This document shows, one piece after another, positions 18,165 to 27,482 of a stretch of DNA of 64,000 nt. The DNA is from Fimbriimonadaceae bacterium (GTDB lineage: Bacteria; Armatimonadota; Fimbriimonadia; Fimbriimonadales; Fimbriimonadaceae), in contig JAIBBE010000016.1 in assembly GCA_019694835.1 (NCBI GenBank), positions 128,450-192,449 of the forward strand, given 5' to 3'. The notes beneath the pieces are model-generated. The model ran no database searches and was not told the DNA's origin. It saw only the letters and a program-made list of their open reading frames with translations. The position numbers were made by a program, and so were the translations under genes. How positions within the stretch are numbered: position 1 is the first letter of the stretch; every line of letters starts with the position of its first letter.

Positions 18165-18671
18165 ATGTCTATGAAGTCCGCGATGAACAGTAACGCTTCA
18201 CACGGGATTGGGGTCAATGCGACCGAGGCCAAAGAATTCGAAGAGCGAAGTATTCGGCGCCTGAAAGCCGAGGGATATCGTATCACGATGCCTCGCGTCC
18301 AAGTCATTCGAGCCCTGGCTGAAAGCGTCAACGCGCTGAGTGCCTACGGCATTCATGAGCGCATCATCGCGGCAGGCGGGCGAATCGATGTCGTCAGTGT
18401 CTATAGAATTCTGGAGACATTGACTAAAGTGGGTCTAGTTCACCACATCTGTCACATCGGGGTTGTCGACGGATACTTGGCCTGCCGACTCGGAGGCGAG
18501 CATCTCAGCCAGAGCGAGCACCTCTATTGCACGGAGACACAGACGGTCCACGAAACCGTGGTCCCCGTCGAAGTTCTCAAAGCACTGCGGAAGCAGCTCA
18601 AGGACTTGGAATTTGAGGCCACAAGTATCAAGATCGAGATCATCGGCGTGAGTTCGCAAGCCCGAAAGTAA
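18165..18671 (+). CDS. Fur-family transcriptional regulator
   Basis: About 168 residues from the ATG at 18165; ATGs at 18129, 18171 and 18183 are alternatives. The winged helix is clear: RRLKAEGYRITMPRVQVIRA, then YGIHERIIAAGGRIDVVSVY and RILETLTKVGLVHHI. The metal region HLSQSEHLYCTETQTVHE has one Cys where most Fur proteins have a CxxC pair, so the structural zinc site is reduced. Fur proteins are metal- or peroxide-sensing repressors. The metal sensed here is not clear. The FecCD permease at 20250 and peroxidase at 22599 are nearby but no shared operator was recognised. Confidence 0.85.
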   Translation: MSMKSAMNSNASHGIGVNATEAKEFEERSIRRLKAEGYRITMPRVQVIRALAESVNALSAYGIHERIIAAGGRIDVVSVYRILETLTKVGLVHHICHIGVVDGYLACRLGGEHLSQSEHLYCTETQTVHETVVPVEVLKALRKQLKDLEFEATSIKIEIIGVSSQARK

Positions 18672-18778
18672 ACGGGATTTCTCACCAGAACGCGCCAATC
18701 CCGAATCTCATCGCGTCTTTTGACTGATTGGGGCGAAGTGCGAGGCTGCTTCGTGCTATCGTTAACGTGAGGATGACG

Positions 18779-20257
18779 ATGACTGCATTGCGAAACTTCC
18801 GAATTGCGGCTCTGATTGGGGTTGCTGGGCTTTCCGCGCTGAACGGCTTGGGCGGATGCCAGGCCAAGAAGACTGATCCCAACGCCGAACTCAAGACAAC
18901 CCGGCTGGCTGAGCTTGCCAAACCGGCCACGGTGCTGATCGTGAGCAACTACTCGGCGTCGATTGAAGTCCCGAATGTGACCATCCCGGCCGATCGACAG
19001 CAGCTGCTTCAGCAGCGTCTGGCCGACAAAATTCAACGCGGAGAAATCCCGTCTGACCAGGCCCAGATCATCCGAGCGGCGGTCATGGAACTGCTTACCA
19101 ATTGGCCTGACTACCTCGTGGCGGCAGGCGGCAGCCGAAACGTCGATGCTCAGGTCACGGCGGTCGGTTCCGGGTTCTTCGTAACGCCAGACGGCTACCT
19201 CGTGACGAACGCGCACGTGGTGGCGACCGAAGGCGACGATCTCAAGCAAGGCCTTGTCGAAAACGCCCTCGCCAAACTCATCGATCAAGACGTCAAGGAG
19301 TTTGCCGGTGAACTCGGCGGCCAGGTCGACGACGAAATCCTGCAGAAGCTGCGAAAAGCGTGCGTCGAGTTCTACGTTGCAAACATGCGGATGAGCAATG
19401 TCGACCGAACGGTCGATGTCCAACTGAGCGTGGGTGTTCCAGGCGTTGCCAGCACTCAGAAAGGTGTTCGCGCAGAGGTCATTCCGGGAGCCATGGGTAC
19501 TCCCATCCCGGGCAAAGATGTCGCCATTCTCAAGATCCAGGGAGACAACCTGCCGACCTTGGCCCTGGGCGACGACAAAGCCCTTCAGGTTGGCGACAAG
19601 ATCTTCCCGCTCGGCTTCCCCGCCGACGCGACCTTCTTCCCCGCGTTTGACGCTTCGAGCGTGAGCGAGTCCTCGCTGACGGCTGGCCTGGTCAGTGCGC
19701 GAAAACAGATGAAGGAAGGTTGGGAGGTCATTCAAACCGATGCGGCGATCCGCGGCGGCAACAGCGGCGGCCCGGTTCTGGATGCCAAGGGAAACGTCAT
19801 TGGCCTGGCGACTTTTGGCCTCATCGACCAGAAAACGGGGGCCGACGCCGTAGGCGCGAACTTCGTCGTCCCGATGACGATTGTCAATGAGTTTCTTACT
19901 CGCGCCAATGTAAAGCCGAATCAGAGCGCGGTGAGCAAGCTCCACCGGGAAGCCCTTGACCTGATGGATCTGCACCATTATAAGGCCGCGAAGGAGAAGT
20001 TGACTCAGATTGAATCGCTTAAGCCGGGTCAGCCTTGGGTTCAGCAGGCGCGCAGCGTCAGCGAAAAGGCGATCATGGATGGCAAAGACGAAACACCAGG
20101 CCTTCCGCTCATCCCGATCCTCGCCGGTGGCGGCGTCGTCGTCCTTGGGGGCATCGCATTTGCGTTCCTGATGGGCCGAAAAGGTCGCGGACCGACTCAA
20201 CTGCCTCCTGGCCAAATGCCGCCTCCGCCAGCAGGACCTCCACCTCAGCTTGGCTAA
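18779..20257 (+). CDS. HtrA-like trypsin-type serine protease lipoprotein
   Basis: About 492 residues from the ATG at 18779, which has GAGG 6 bases upstream. The leader ends in a lipobox-like LNGLGGC. The chymotrypsin fold has His in GSGFFVTPDGYLVTNAHVV, Asp in DVAILKIQGDNLP and Ser in AIRGGNSGGPVLDAKGNVIG, so the triad is complete. A long insert (about 80 residues) sits between His and Asp. No PDZ domain is seen; a short helical repeat region and a C-terminal membrane helix (LAGGGVVVLGGIAFAFLMG) plus Pro-rich tail follow. Having both a lipobox and a C-terminal helix is unusual. Cell-envelope protein quality control is likely. Confidence 0.85.
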   Translation: MTALRNFRIAALIGVAGLSALNGLGGCQAKKTDPNAELKTTRLAELAKPATVLIVSNYSASIEVPNVTIPADRQQLLQQRLADKIQRGEIPSDQAQIIRAAVMELLTNWPDYLVAAGGSRNVDAQVTAVGSGFFVTPDGYLVTNAHVVATEGDDLKQGLVENALAKLIDQDVKEFAGELGGQVDDEILQKLRKACVEFYVANMRMSNVDRTVDVQLSVGVPGVASTQKGVRAEVIPGAMGTPIPGKDVAILKIQGDNLPTLALGDDKALQVGDKIFPLGFPADATFFPAFDASSVSESSLTAGLVSARKQMKEGWEVIQTDAAIRGGNSGGPVLDAKGNVIGLATFGLIDQKTGADAVGANFVVPMTIVNEFLTRANVKPNQSAVSKLHREALDLMDLHHYKAAKEKLTQIESLKPGQPWVQQARSVSEKAIMDGKDETPGLPLIPILAGGGVVVLGGIAFAFLMGRKGRGPTQLPPGQMPPPPAGPPPQLG

Positions 20258-21311
20258 CCTCGAATCACCCGGCAACACGCCCCCTGCTCGCCACTCGACC
20301 TTCGCGAGAAGGAGGCGTCTTCTTGGGCTGGGTCTTATCTTGCTGCTCGCGCTCTTGCTGCACATCGGCGTTGGAAGTTCAATGTGGATGACCCCGTGGC
20401 AGATCGTCGAGCAGATCATCAGGGGTGACCAAGGCAGAGCGGCTGATCCGGCCAACCTTATCGTCTGGCAGATTCGGTTGCCCCGTGCCCTGGGCTGCGT
20501 CATGGTTGGTGCGATTCTGGGGTCGGTGGGAGCCGCGTTCCAGGCTCTCTTCAGAAACCCGCTGGCCGAACCTTACGTCGTGGGTGTATCGAGTGGGGCG
20601 GCGGTGGGGGGCTGCATTGCCCTTGTTTTCGGATTCTCGGGAGCTCTTTTTGGGTTGGCTGGCCTCGCGTGTGCGTTCATCGGTGGTCTTGCATCGCTGA
20701 TGCTCGTGATGGCACTGGCGAGGCAGCGGGGCACCATCAGCGTCCCCGGATTGCTTCTCGCCGGAGTGGTGGTCGGTTCGCTGCTCGCGGCCGTTTTGAG
20801 TTTGGTCCTCCTCGCGGCAGGGCAGGACACGAATCAAGTGCTGAGGTGGCTGTTGGGCTCGATGACGCCGATGTTCTGGCCTCGCCTGGCCCTGCTGACC
20901 ATCGCTCTCGGCGTTGGCATGGTGGTGCTCATTCGAGATACCCGCCGTCTCAATGCGTTCTCAGTGAGCGAGTCCTCCGCACAGCGTCTAGGAGTCGATG
21001 TGCCTCGATTGAGAAACCGCGTCTTGCTCGCCGGGACGGCGATGGTCGCGGTCGCGGTCGGCTCGGTGGGGATCATCGCGTTTCTCGGGATGGTCGCGCC
21101 ACATATCGCTCGTGGCATGCTCGGGATCGACCTGCGCCGGTCGCTGCTCGGGTCGGCGCTGCTCGGGGGGATTCTGCTCCTGGGTGCCGACCTCGCCGCA
21201 CAACGCTCCATTCCCGGCATCGAGTTGCCGGTAGGAACCGTGTGCGCGCTCATCGGTGCGCCGACTCTGCTCATCCTCCTCCGCCGTGCGGAGCGAGCCG
21301 TCGCCGCCTAA
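20250..21311 (+). CDS. FecCD-family ABC permease, orphan
   Basis: 353 residues from a TTG at 20250 that overlaps the stop of the protease gene. Multi-span permease of the BtuC/FecD/FhuB type, with IRLPRALGCVMVGAILGSVG, FRNPLAEPYVVGVSSGAAVG and the ATPase-contact region GFLGMVAPHIAR-like segment (IIAFLGMVAPHIARGMLGID). Imports iron-siderophore, haem or cobalamin together with a binding protein and an ATPase, neither of which is next to it. The 3' end overlaps the convergent small gene by four bases. Confidence 0.88.
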   Translation: MANLESPGNTPPARHSTFARRRRLLGLGLILLLALLLHIGVGSSMWMTPWQIVEQIIRGDQGRAADPANLIVWQIRLPRALGCVMVGAILGSVGAAFQALFRNPLAEPYVVGVSSGAAVGGCIALVFGFSGALFGLAGLACAFIGGLASLMLVMALARQRGTISVPGLLLAGVVVGSLLAAVLSLVLLAAGQDTNQVLRWLLGSMTPMFWPRLALLTIALGVGMVVLIRDTRRLNAFSVSESSAQRLGVDVPRLRNRVLLAGTAMVAVAVGSVGIIAFLGMVAPHIARGMLGIDLRRSLLGSALLGGILLLGADLAAQRSIPGIELPVGTVCALIGAPTLLILLRRAERAVAA

Positions 21312-21550
21312 GCCGCGAAGGAGCGCTCGGCGACAAGCGTAATCTGCTGCGGAGTTTGGTGGATACCGATATCGCTGAGGCAGTCGTGCTTCAGGTCGCT
21401 CTCGGTCAACTGAGGGTCGAAGGTCGTCACATGAGCGTAGAGTCGTCCATCAGACCACCACACGGAGGCATCCGTGACCGTCGGAATGTCGAGCAGGTAG
21501 TTCTCGGTGAGCTTTGGATCCACGCCTTTGGGAATCGCTAGTGCTGGCAT
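21308..21550 (-). CDS. Small protein of unknown function
   Basis: 80 residues with the ATG at 21550. Sequence features: VDPKLTENYLLDIPTVTDAS, VWWSDGRLYAHVTTFDPQLT, DIGIHQTPQQITL. The pattern of short strands around WW and H-V-T suggests a compact beta-rich fold. No signal peptide. Its TAG stop shares CTAA with the TAA of the convergent permease gene. I do not recognise the family; the reading frame fills the gap to the tRNA neatly, which supports it being real. Confidence 0.5.
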   Translation of the reverse strand: MPALAIPKGVDPKLTENYLLDIPTVTDASVWWSDGRLYAHVTTFDPQLTESDLKHDCLSDIGIHQTPQQITLVAERSFAA

Positions 21551-21643
21551 GGCGTTATTCTCGGTCTGCCGCCCCGGTTTTTGTAGGGTGGATCACGTCC
21601 TATCACGCAGTTATCCTCGCGAGGTAAAATTGCTCGCCGCCGT

Positions 21644-21730
<87 letters not shown>

Positions 21731-21742
21731 TGAATTCTCCCT

Positions 21743-22414
21743 ATGGACCCGCACGGGCTCGATAATCCGATCTGGTCTTCTCTCACCTCGCGTCACGCGG
21801 ACCTTGCGATTGGCGGTTCGCTCGTCCGCCGCTATCCCCCCGAGGTCGCCCCGTTTGTTGCCTTGGTTGAGCCCAGCGATGACGCCGAGCAGGCCCTACT
21901 CGACATCACAACGCCCGGCGAAACCGTCTGTTTCCTCCAATTTCGCCCTCAGGCGGAGTGCTGGACGATCAAGAACCATATCTCGATCGTTCAGTTCGTT
22001 TGGGCGGGTGGACGGCCAGCGGAGGAACCTGGAACAGAGTTGCTTTCGGACGATGATCTCCCCGCGATGCTGGACCTCACCGCGCTCGTTTATCCGGCCT
22101 ACTTCCGCGAAGGAACGGCTCGGCTCGGTGCCTACTACGGCATCAAGGAAGGCGACCGGCTCTGCTCGATGGCCGGGATTCGGATGGCGATGGATGGCTA
22201 TCAAGAAATCAGCGCCGTCTGCACCCATTCCGAGTTCCGCCAGCGAGGCTACGCCGCGCGGCTCATTCGGCGCCTCGTGCAACACATCCAGGATGCGGGA
22301 GACACGCCGTTCTTGCACACCGAAGCCGAGAATCTGGCTGCTCGCGCCATGTACGCGAAGCTGGGTTTCCAGGTTCGGACCGAAATCCCGTTCTGGGTGA
22401 TGGAGCGCCGGTAA
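21743..22414 (+). CDS. GNAT-family N-acetyltransferase
   Basis: 223 residues, starting 12 bases after the tRNA CCA end, so it is probably transcribed with it. The C-terminal GNAT core has ISAVCTHSEFRQRGYAARLI with the Q-R-x-G-Y/A acetyl-CoA loop, then PFLHTEAENLAARAMYAKLG and F, the usual motif B. The N-terminal half (about 110 residues) is less conserved and resembles FR47-like proteins. It transfers an acetyl group to an unknown amine. An inverted pair of REP-like repeats follows the stop. Confidence 0.85.
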   Translation: MDPHGLDNPIWSSLTSRHADLAIGGSLVRRYPPEVAPFVALVEPSDDAEQALLDITTPGETVCFLQFRPQAECWTIKNHISIVQFVWAGGRPAEEPGTELLSDDDLPAMLDLTALVYPAYFREGTARLGAYYGIKEGDRLCSMAGIRMAMDGYQEISAVCTHSEFRQRGYAARLIRRLVQHIQDAGDTPFLHTEAENLAARAMYAKLGFQVRTEIPFWVMERR

Positions 22415-22427
22415 GACATCAGGCCAG

Positions 22428-22593
22428 CCCCAATGTACTTTCGCCGTCCCGGCGATTCCCTTACCGGTAGCAATGAGAACTCAACTACCGCGGAGAGGGG
22501 AGGTATCCCGGACGACACTGGCGAACCCCCTCCTGGTAGCCACGGCTGGACCACATCCGAGGGAAATCGCCGGGACGGCGAAAGTACATTGGG
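22428..22593. repeat. Inverted pair of REP-like repeats (REPIN-like, about 166 bp)
   Basis: The left end (22428-22460) is the minus-oriented element beginning CCCAATGTACTTTCGCCGTC; the right end (22561-22593) is its mirror image ending GCGAAAGTACATTGGG. Together they form 32-33-bp near-perfect terminal inverted repeats around a 100-bp spacer. The unit sits between convergent genes and its right edge stops 5 bases from the peroxidase stop codon. Confidence 0.9.
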
Positions 22594-22598
22594 ACAGG

Positions 22599-23114
22599 TT
22601 ACTTGGCCAGAGCGCGCTCGATCGACGCAAGCAGGGCTTTATCGTCCGGCTTCGTCTTCGGGGTAAACCTCTCGACCGTCGTCCCATCCTTGTGGATCAG
22701 GAACTTGGCGAAGTTCCACTCGATCTCATCGGCCCGGCCGCTCTTTTCGATCAGCCACGCATAAAGCGGCGACTTCTCCTTGCCCGTGACCGTGATCTTC
22801 GAGAACATGGGGAAGGTGACTTTGTACGTGCCAGTGCAGAACTGCTTGATCTCTGCGTTCGTACCCGGCTCCTGGCCGTTGAAGTCGTTCGCCGGGAACC
22901 CGAGAACGATGAAGCCCAGGTCCTTGTAGCGCTGGTAGAGCGCCTCGAGTCCCTCGTACTGAGGGGTCAGGCCGCACTTGCTCGCCGTGTTGACGACCAG
23001 CACGACCTTGCCCTTGTACGCCTTGAACGAAGTCGTCTTCCCATCGATGTTCGGCATCGAAAAGTCCGAGAAGGCACCCGCCGTAACGAGCGCCGCAGCA
23101 ATCATGGCAACCAT
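22599..23114 (-). CDS. Glutathione peroxidase family protein
   Basis: About 171 residues from the ATG at 23114. The open frame continues upstream, but the TACAAT box 6 nt before this ATG and the family boundary favour it. MVAMIAAALVTAGAFSDFSM looks like a short signal peptide followed by the domain start. The catalytic motif is VVNTASKCGLTPQYEGLEAL (Cys rather than selenocysteine), with FPANDFNGQEPGTNAEIKQF and the tryptophan motif EWNFAKFLIHKDG. It reduces hydroperoxides; bacterial members usually take electrons from thioredoxin. Confidence 0.93.
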   Translation of the reverse strand: MVAMIAAALVTAGAFSDFSMPNIDGKTTSFKAYKGKVVLVVNTASKCGLTPQYEGLEALYQRYKDLGFIVLGFPANDFNGQEPGTNAEIKQFCTGTYKVTFPMFSKITVTGKEKSPLYAWLIEKSGRADEIEWNFAKFLIHKDGTTVERFTPKTKPDDKALLASIERALAK

Positions 23115-23120
23115 GTCTCT

Positions 23121-23126
23121 ATTGTA
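23121..23126 (-). promoter_or_regulatory. -10-like TACAAT of the peroxidase gene
   Basis: Minus-strand TACAAT ends 6 nt before the ATG at 23114; a leaderless transcript is inferred. Confidence 0.5.
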
Positions 23127-23142
23127 CGGGGTCGGACCGGTC

Positions 23143-23595
23143 TCAGTCTTTCTTTTCGGGCGGTGAAACCGAGACTTCGCCGATCTTTCGCTTAAAAACG
23201 AAGCGGACGTTCGTGCGAACCCCAATCTCCTCGGCGGAAGCGTCGTTGTAGGCGTAAGTCGAAACGAGTTCCCAGCCCGCATCGCCAAGCGCCTTGAAGA
23301 CCGTGTTCTTCAGTTCCGCCTCGCGCGCCATCCCCGCCATGACCGCCTGCTGCCGCATACGAAGGCCTTCCGGATCGTTTCGCGACCGCTCGTTCGTGCC
23401 GGTGATGAGTTCGAGCGACTCCACCCGATACTCCCAGCGCGGATTGCTGACGCCCCCTTTCTGCTGGTTGGTGGCTTGGGCCGGTTGCCCCGCAGGTGTC
23501 GTCGGTGCGCCCGTAGATCCGCCCTGCGCCCAGATGAGGACTGCGGTGGCTCCGACGAACACCGCCGCGACGACTCGCATGATGATCTTCTCCAT
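23143..23595 (-). CDS. DUF4177-like secreted or membrane-anchored protein
   Basis: About 150 residues from the ATG at 23595, which lies 6 nt after a TATCAT box. It has an N-terminal hydrophobic segment (IIMRVVAAVFVGATAVLIWA), a Gly/Pro/Gln linker, and then NPRWEYRVESLEL ... LGDAGWELVSTYAYND ... VRFVFKRKIGE, the strand-helix-strand layout of DUF4177 proteins. Function of the family is unknown. It precedes the peroxidase gene on the same strand by 28 bp and may be cotranscribed with it, although each has its own -10-like box. Confidence 0.7.
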   Translation of the reverse strand: MEKIIMRVVAAVFVGATAVLIWAQGGSTGAPTTPAGQPAQATNQQKGGVSNPRWEYRVESLELITGTNERSRNDPEGLRMRQQAVMAGMAREAELKNTVFKALGDAGWELVSTYAYNDASAEEIGVRTNVRFVFKRKIGEVSVSPPEKKD

Positions 23596-23601
23596 ATCGC
23601 C

Positions 23602-23607
23602 ATGATA
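23602..23607 (-). promoter_or_regulatory. -10-like TATCAT of the DUF4177-like gene
   Basis: Minus-strand TATCAT ends 6 nt before the ATG at 23595; a leaderless transcript is inferred. Confidence 0.45.
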
Positions 23608-23743
23608 CGCGGAATCTATAGTGGAAAGGCGTTGGCAGAGAAAATCTGAAAAAGCCAGATCAAGCCGCACCAATCGGGCGAACCTCACGCAAGTTTGGCG
23701 GCAACGCCCGCTCATCGCGATCTCAAGCCTGCATCAACGTCTC

Positions 23744-24007
23744 TTAGCCAAACAAACTATCGAAATCGTTATGAGAGCCAATCCAGACCCAAACAACTGT
23801 GTCGCCGTCACGTTTGCCCACGGCGCGGATATTGAGCGTGGCACGGACCGACCAGAGGTCGCGGTGGCCGGAGAGTTTCTTGAAGCGTAGCGAGTTATGC
23901 CCTGGGTCTTCTGCAAAGAGGCGATAGGCGCGCTGGGCGGCCTGTTGGTCGGCTGCGCTCAGCACCGACATTGAGCGCCAGAAGCTAGGCGTGACCCGGG
24001 ACTTCAA
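23744..24007 (-). CDS. RelE/ParE-like toxin
   Basis: 87 residues. It starts with MKSRVTPSFWRSMSVLSAAD and ends with DLWSVRATLNIRAVGKRDGD then VVWVWIGSHNDFDSLFG, the core strands of ParE/RelE-type toxins. It overlaps its antitoxin by ATGA and is a paralogue of the toxin at 14671. It is inferred to be an mRNA interferase or gyrase poison. Confidence 0.78.
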   Translation of the reverse strand: MKSRVTPSFWRSMSVLSAADQQAAQRAYRLFAEDPGHNSLRFKKLSGHRDLWSVRATLNIRAVGKRDGDTVVWVWIGSHNDFDSLFG

Positions 24008-24222
24008 AGCTGATCAAAATCCAAGGGTTCGCTCCCCTCTGCCACAGCGTCGCGCACGAAAGTGTCAAGTTTGGGGTGCCCGCCGGGATTGGCGATGATT
24101 CGTTCCCACGCATCGTCATCGTGCTTGGCGAGCAGGAATCGAGCGAAGTCCGCGACTTCGGCGCGTTCACGCTCCGGCAGCGCTTCACAGATTCGAATAA
24201 GATCCTGTGTCTCGTTGCTCAT
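24004..24222 (-). CDS. Antitoxin-like partner
   Basis: 72 residues, first gene of the pair. It has ICEALPERERAEVADFARFL and LLAKHDDDAWERIIANPGG, followed by a toxin-wrapping tail ending PLDFDQL. The arrangement, overlap and resemblance to the gene at 14961 support an antitoxin role; the DNA-binding part is not obvious. Confidence 0.68.
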   Translation of the reverse strand: MSNETQDLIRICEALPERERAEVADFARFLLAKHDDDAWERIIANPGGHPKLDTFVRDAVAEGSEPLDFDQL

Positions 24223-24370
24223 GCAGAAATGTTACCCCGGTGACTGGAGACTCCAATGTTTTCGAGTGCCCCATCGCTCCGACGGGTCCAGTCGAAACCA
24301 GCCGGTAAGCCGCCTGATCTTGAGCCGTCCCAAACGGTGTTAAGAAGGTTGGGCGGGCCAATTCGCCTCC

Positions 24371-26032
<1,662 letters not shown>

Positions 26033-26153
26033 TATCCCTACAGACGCACTCTCGCGCTCGGACGGCGCAGGTCGAGGGTTAAGGTTTCGTTGTCTCCGCA
26101 TGGATTGTACGACGAATTTCGGCTGGCAGGGTGGGCATGGGCCTGGGACCAGT

Positions 26154-26335
26154 AATGTACTTTCGCCGTCCCGGCGAATCCGGCAAGCATTTTCGCCGTC
26201 CCGGCGATTCCCTAGCTCTCAATCATCAAACAGCTCCGGCCGCACCTCCTGCATTAGGGACCTACACGGACGCCCGGATTCGCCGAGACGGCGAAAGTAC
26301 AGGTTGGATCGCCGGGACGGCGAAGGTACATTGGG
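26154..26335. repeat. Nested inverted REP-like cluster, four copies
   Basis: Two minus-oriented copies (26154-26181 and 26188-26212) face two plus-oriented copies (26275-26300 and 26306-26335) across a 62-bp spacer. All share TTTCGCCGTCCCGGCGA or its complement; one copy has CGCCGAGACGGCG. The right edge touches the stop codon of the GH172 gene (26338-26336). Confidence 0.92.
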
Positions 26336-27406
26336 TCAGGGGAAGGTGGGTTCGTTGGGGCGTGGCATGCGCTGAGCGACGGGCAAGAGCACGGGGAAGG
26401 GACCGTGGGGTTCGGTTTGATACCAATAAGCCGTACTCGAATAGTCGTTCATCAGCTTATTCGCGTGGCCATGCTCGATCGTCACCCGGATGCTCTCACG
26501 AAAACGAACAGGATCCTCGATATGATAACGATACATCGAGTTCTTTCCTTTCCAATTCCAATCTTTGTTGCCGCTGTAATGATGCACTCCATGATAGGGT
26601 GCGCAGTACTCGGTGCGTGGGCAAAATGCGGTATTGAAATAGTCCTCAGTACCCGTCCCATGCAAACTCGGCGGCCAAGGTTCGCCGTCGATAAAGATCA
26701 TATCATCGCCTTCGCCATACCAGTCATTGCCCTGCCGCTCGAAGCAATCTACATTGAGATTGCATCCAACGTAAATGCCGTTGCCAACAGCATCGAGAAT
26801 GACATAATTATCATCGCCGGTAACGTTCGGTCGTCGTGACCAAATATCCCATATATTGTCGTTATTCAGCCGCTCGGTTAGCCAGCCTTCTGTCGGATTC
26901 TCTCTTCGCCACTGCGCATGAAAACGTGCGACTTCTGGTCCGTGCTGTCGATCGTATTCCTCATAATCAATGTAGAAATACAAGTTACATTGCTGCTCGG
27001 AATCGCTGTGAATTGAAATTCGTGCGGCATCGAAAGGCATCGGCCACCAACAGTTCATCCCCCGACCATCCTGCGGACTCATCTGCAGCGGCATGGAGAT
27101 GAAGTTCTTAAACAATCCGTGCCCGATCCCGAAGAAGTCACCCAGAGGAACTTCGATGCTCGGCGCAGCCTCTCCGTCCCACCAAGCCCTCAGAATCAAG
27201 CGTCGCGGGAATTCGTCGTCGTTGCCGACGGTCATCCAAATGTGCTTGATGCAGCCCGGTTGCTGGGTGTCCAGAAGCGTGGTCTCTTGGCCGGGTTCGA
27301 GGACCCACCAGTCGCTGTTGTTGCCAGCGCGATCGAAGCTGCTGGCGCGGCGCGAACGATAGTCACGGAGGGTGGGGAGGCTGCCGAGAGTGGTGCATCC
27401 GATCAT
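26336..27406 (-). CDS. GH172 family (DUF2961) protein
   Basis: About 356 residues from the ATG at 27406; the frame is open further upstream but a start there would run into the divergent gene's promoter. It starts with LGSLPTLRDYRSRRASSFDR and has LEPGQETTLLDTQQPGCIKH, then VPLGDFFGIGHG and, toward the end, PPSLHGTGTEDYFNTAF, all typical of DUF2961. GH172 enzymes act on fructose- or arabinose-containing glycans, with a Glu in GTGTEDYF as a catalytic residue. No signal peptide is seen from this start. The DNA between 26500 and 27000 looks richer in A+T than its neighbours, which may indicate transfer. Confidence 0.85.
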   Translation of the reverse strand: MIGCTTLGSLPTLRDYRSRRASSFDRAGNNSDWWVLEPGQETTLLDTQQPGCIKHIWMTVGNDDEFPRRLILRAWWDGEAAPSIEVPLGDFFGIGHGLFKNFISMPLQMSPQDGRGMNCWWPMPFDAARISIHSDSEQQCNLYFYIDYEEYDRQHGPEVARFHAQWRRENPTEGWLTERLNNDNIWDIWSRRPNVTGDDNYVILDAVGNGIYVGCNLNVDCFERQGNDWYGEGDDMIFIDGEPWPPSLHGTGTEDYFNTAFCPRTEYCAPYHGVHHYSGNKDWNWKGKNSMYRYHIEDPVRFRESIRVTIEHGHANKLMNDYSSTAYWYQTEPHGPFPVLLPVAQRMPRPNEPTFP

Positions 27407-27470
27407 GAGAGCCAGTTTGGCACGCTCGGCGGCGAATGAAGATTGTTCCTGTTTCGCGTAAAAATACCGA

Positions 27471-27476
27471 TAGAAT
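27471..27476 (+). promoter_or_regulatory. -10-like TAGAAT of the lipoprotein gene
   Basis: TAGAAT ends 6 nt before the ATG at 27483; a leaderless transcript is inferred. Confidence 0.5.
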
Positions 27477-27482
27477 GAGCAG

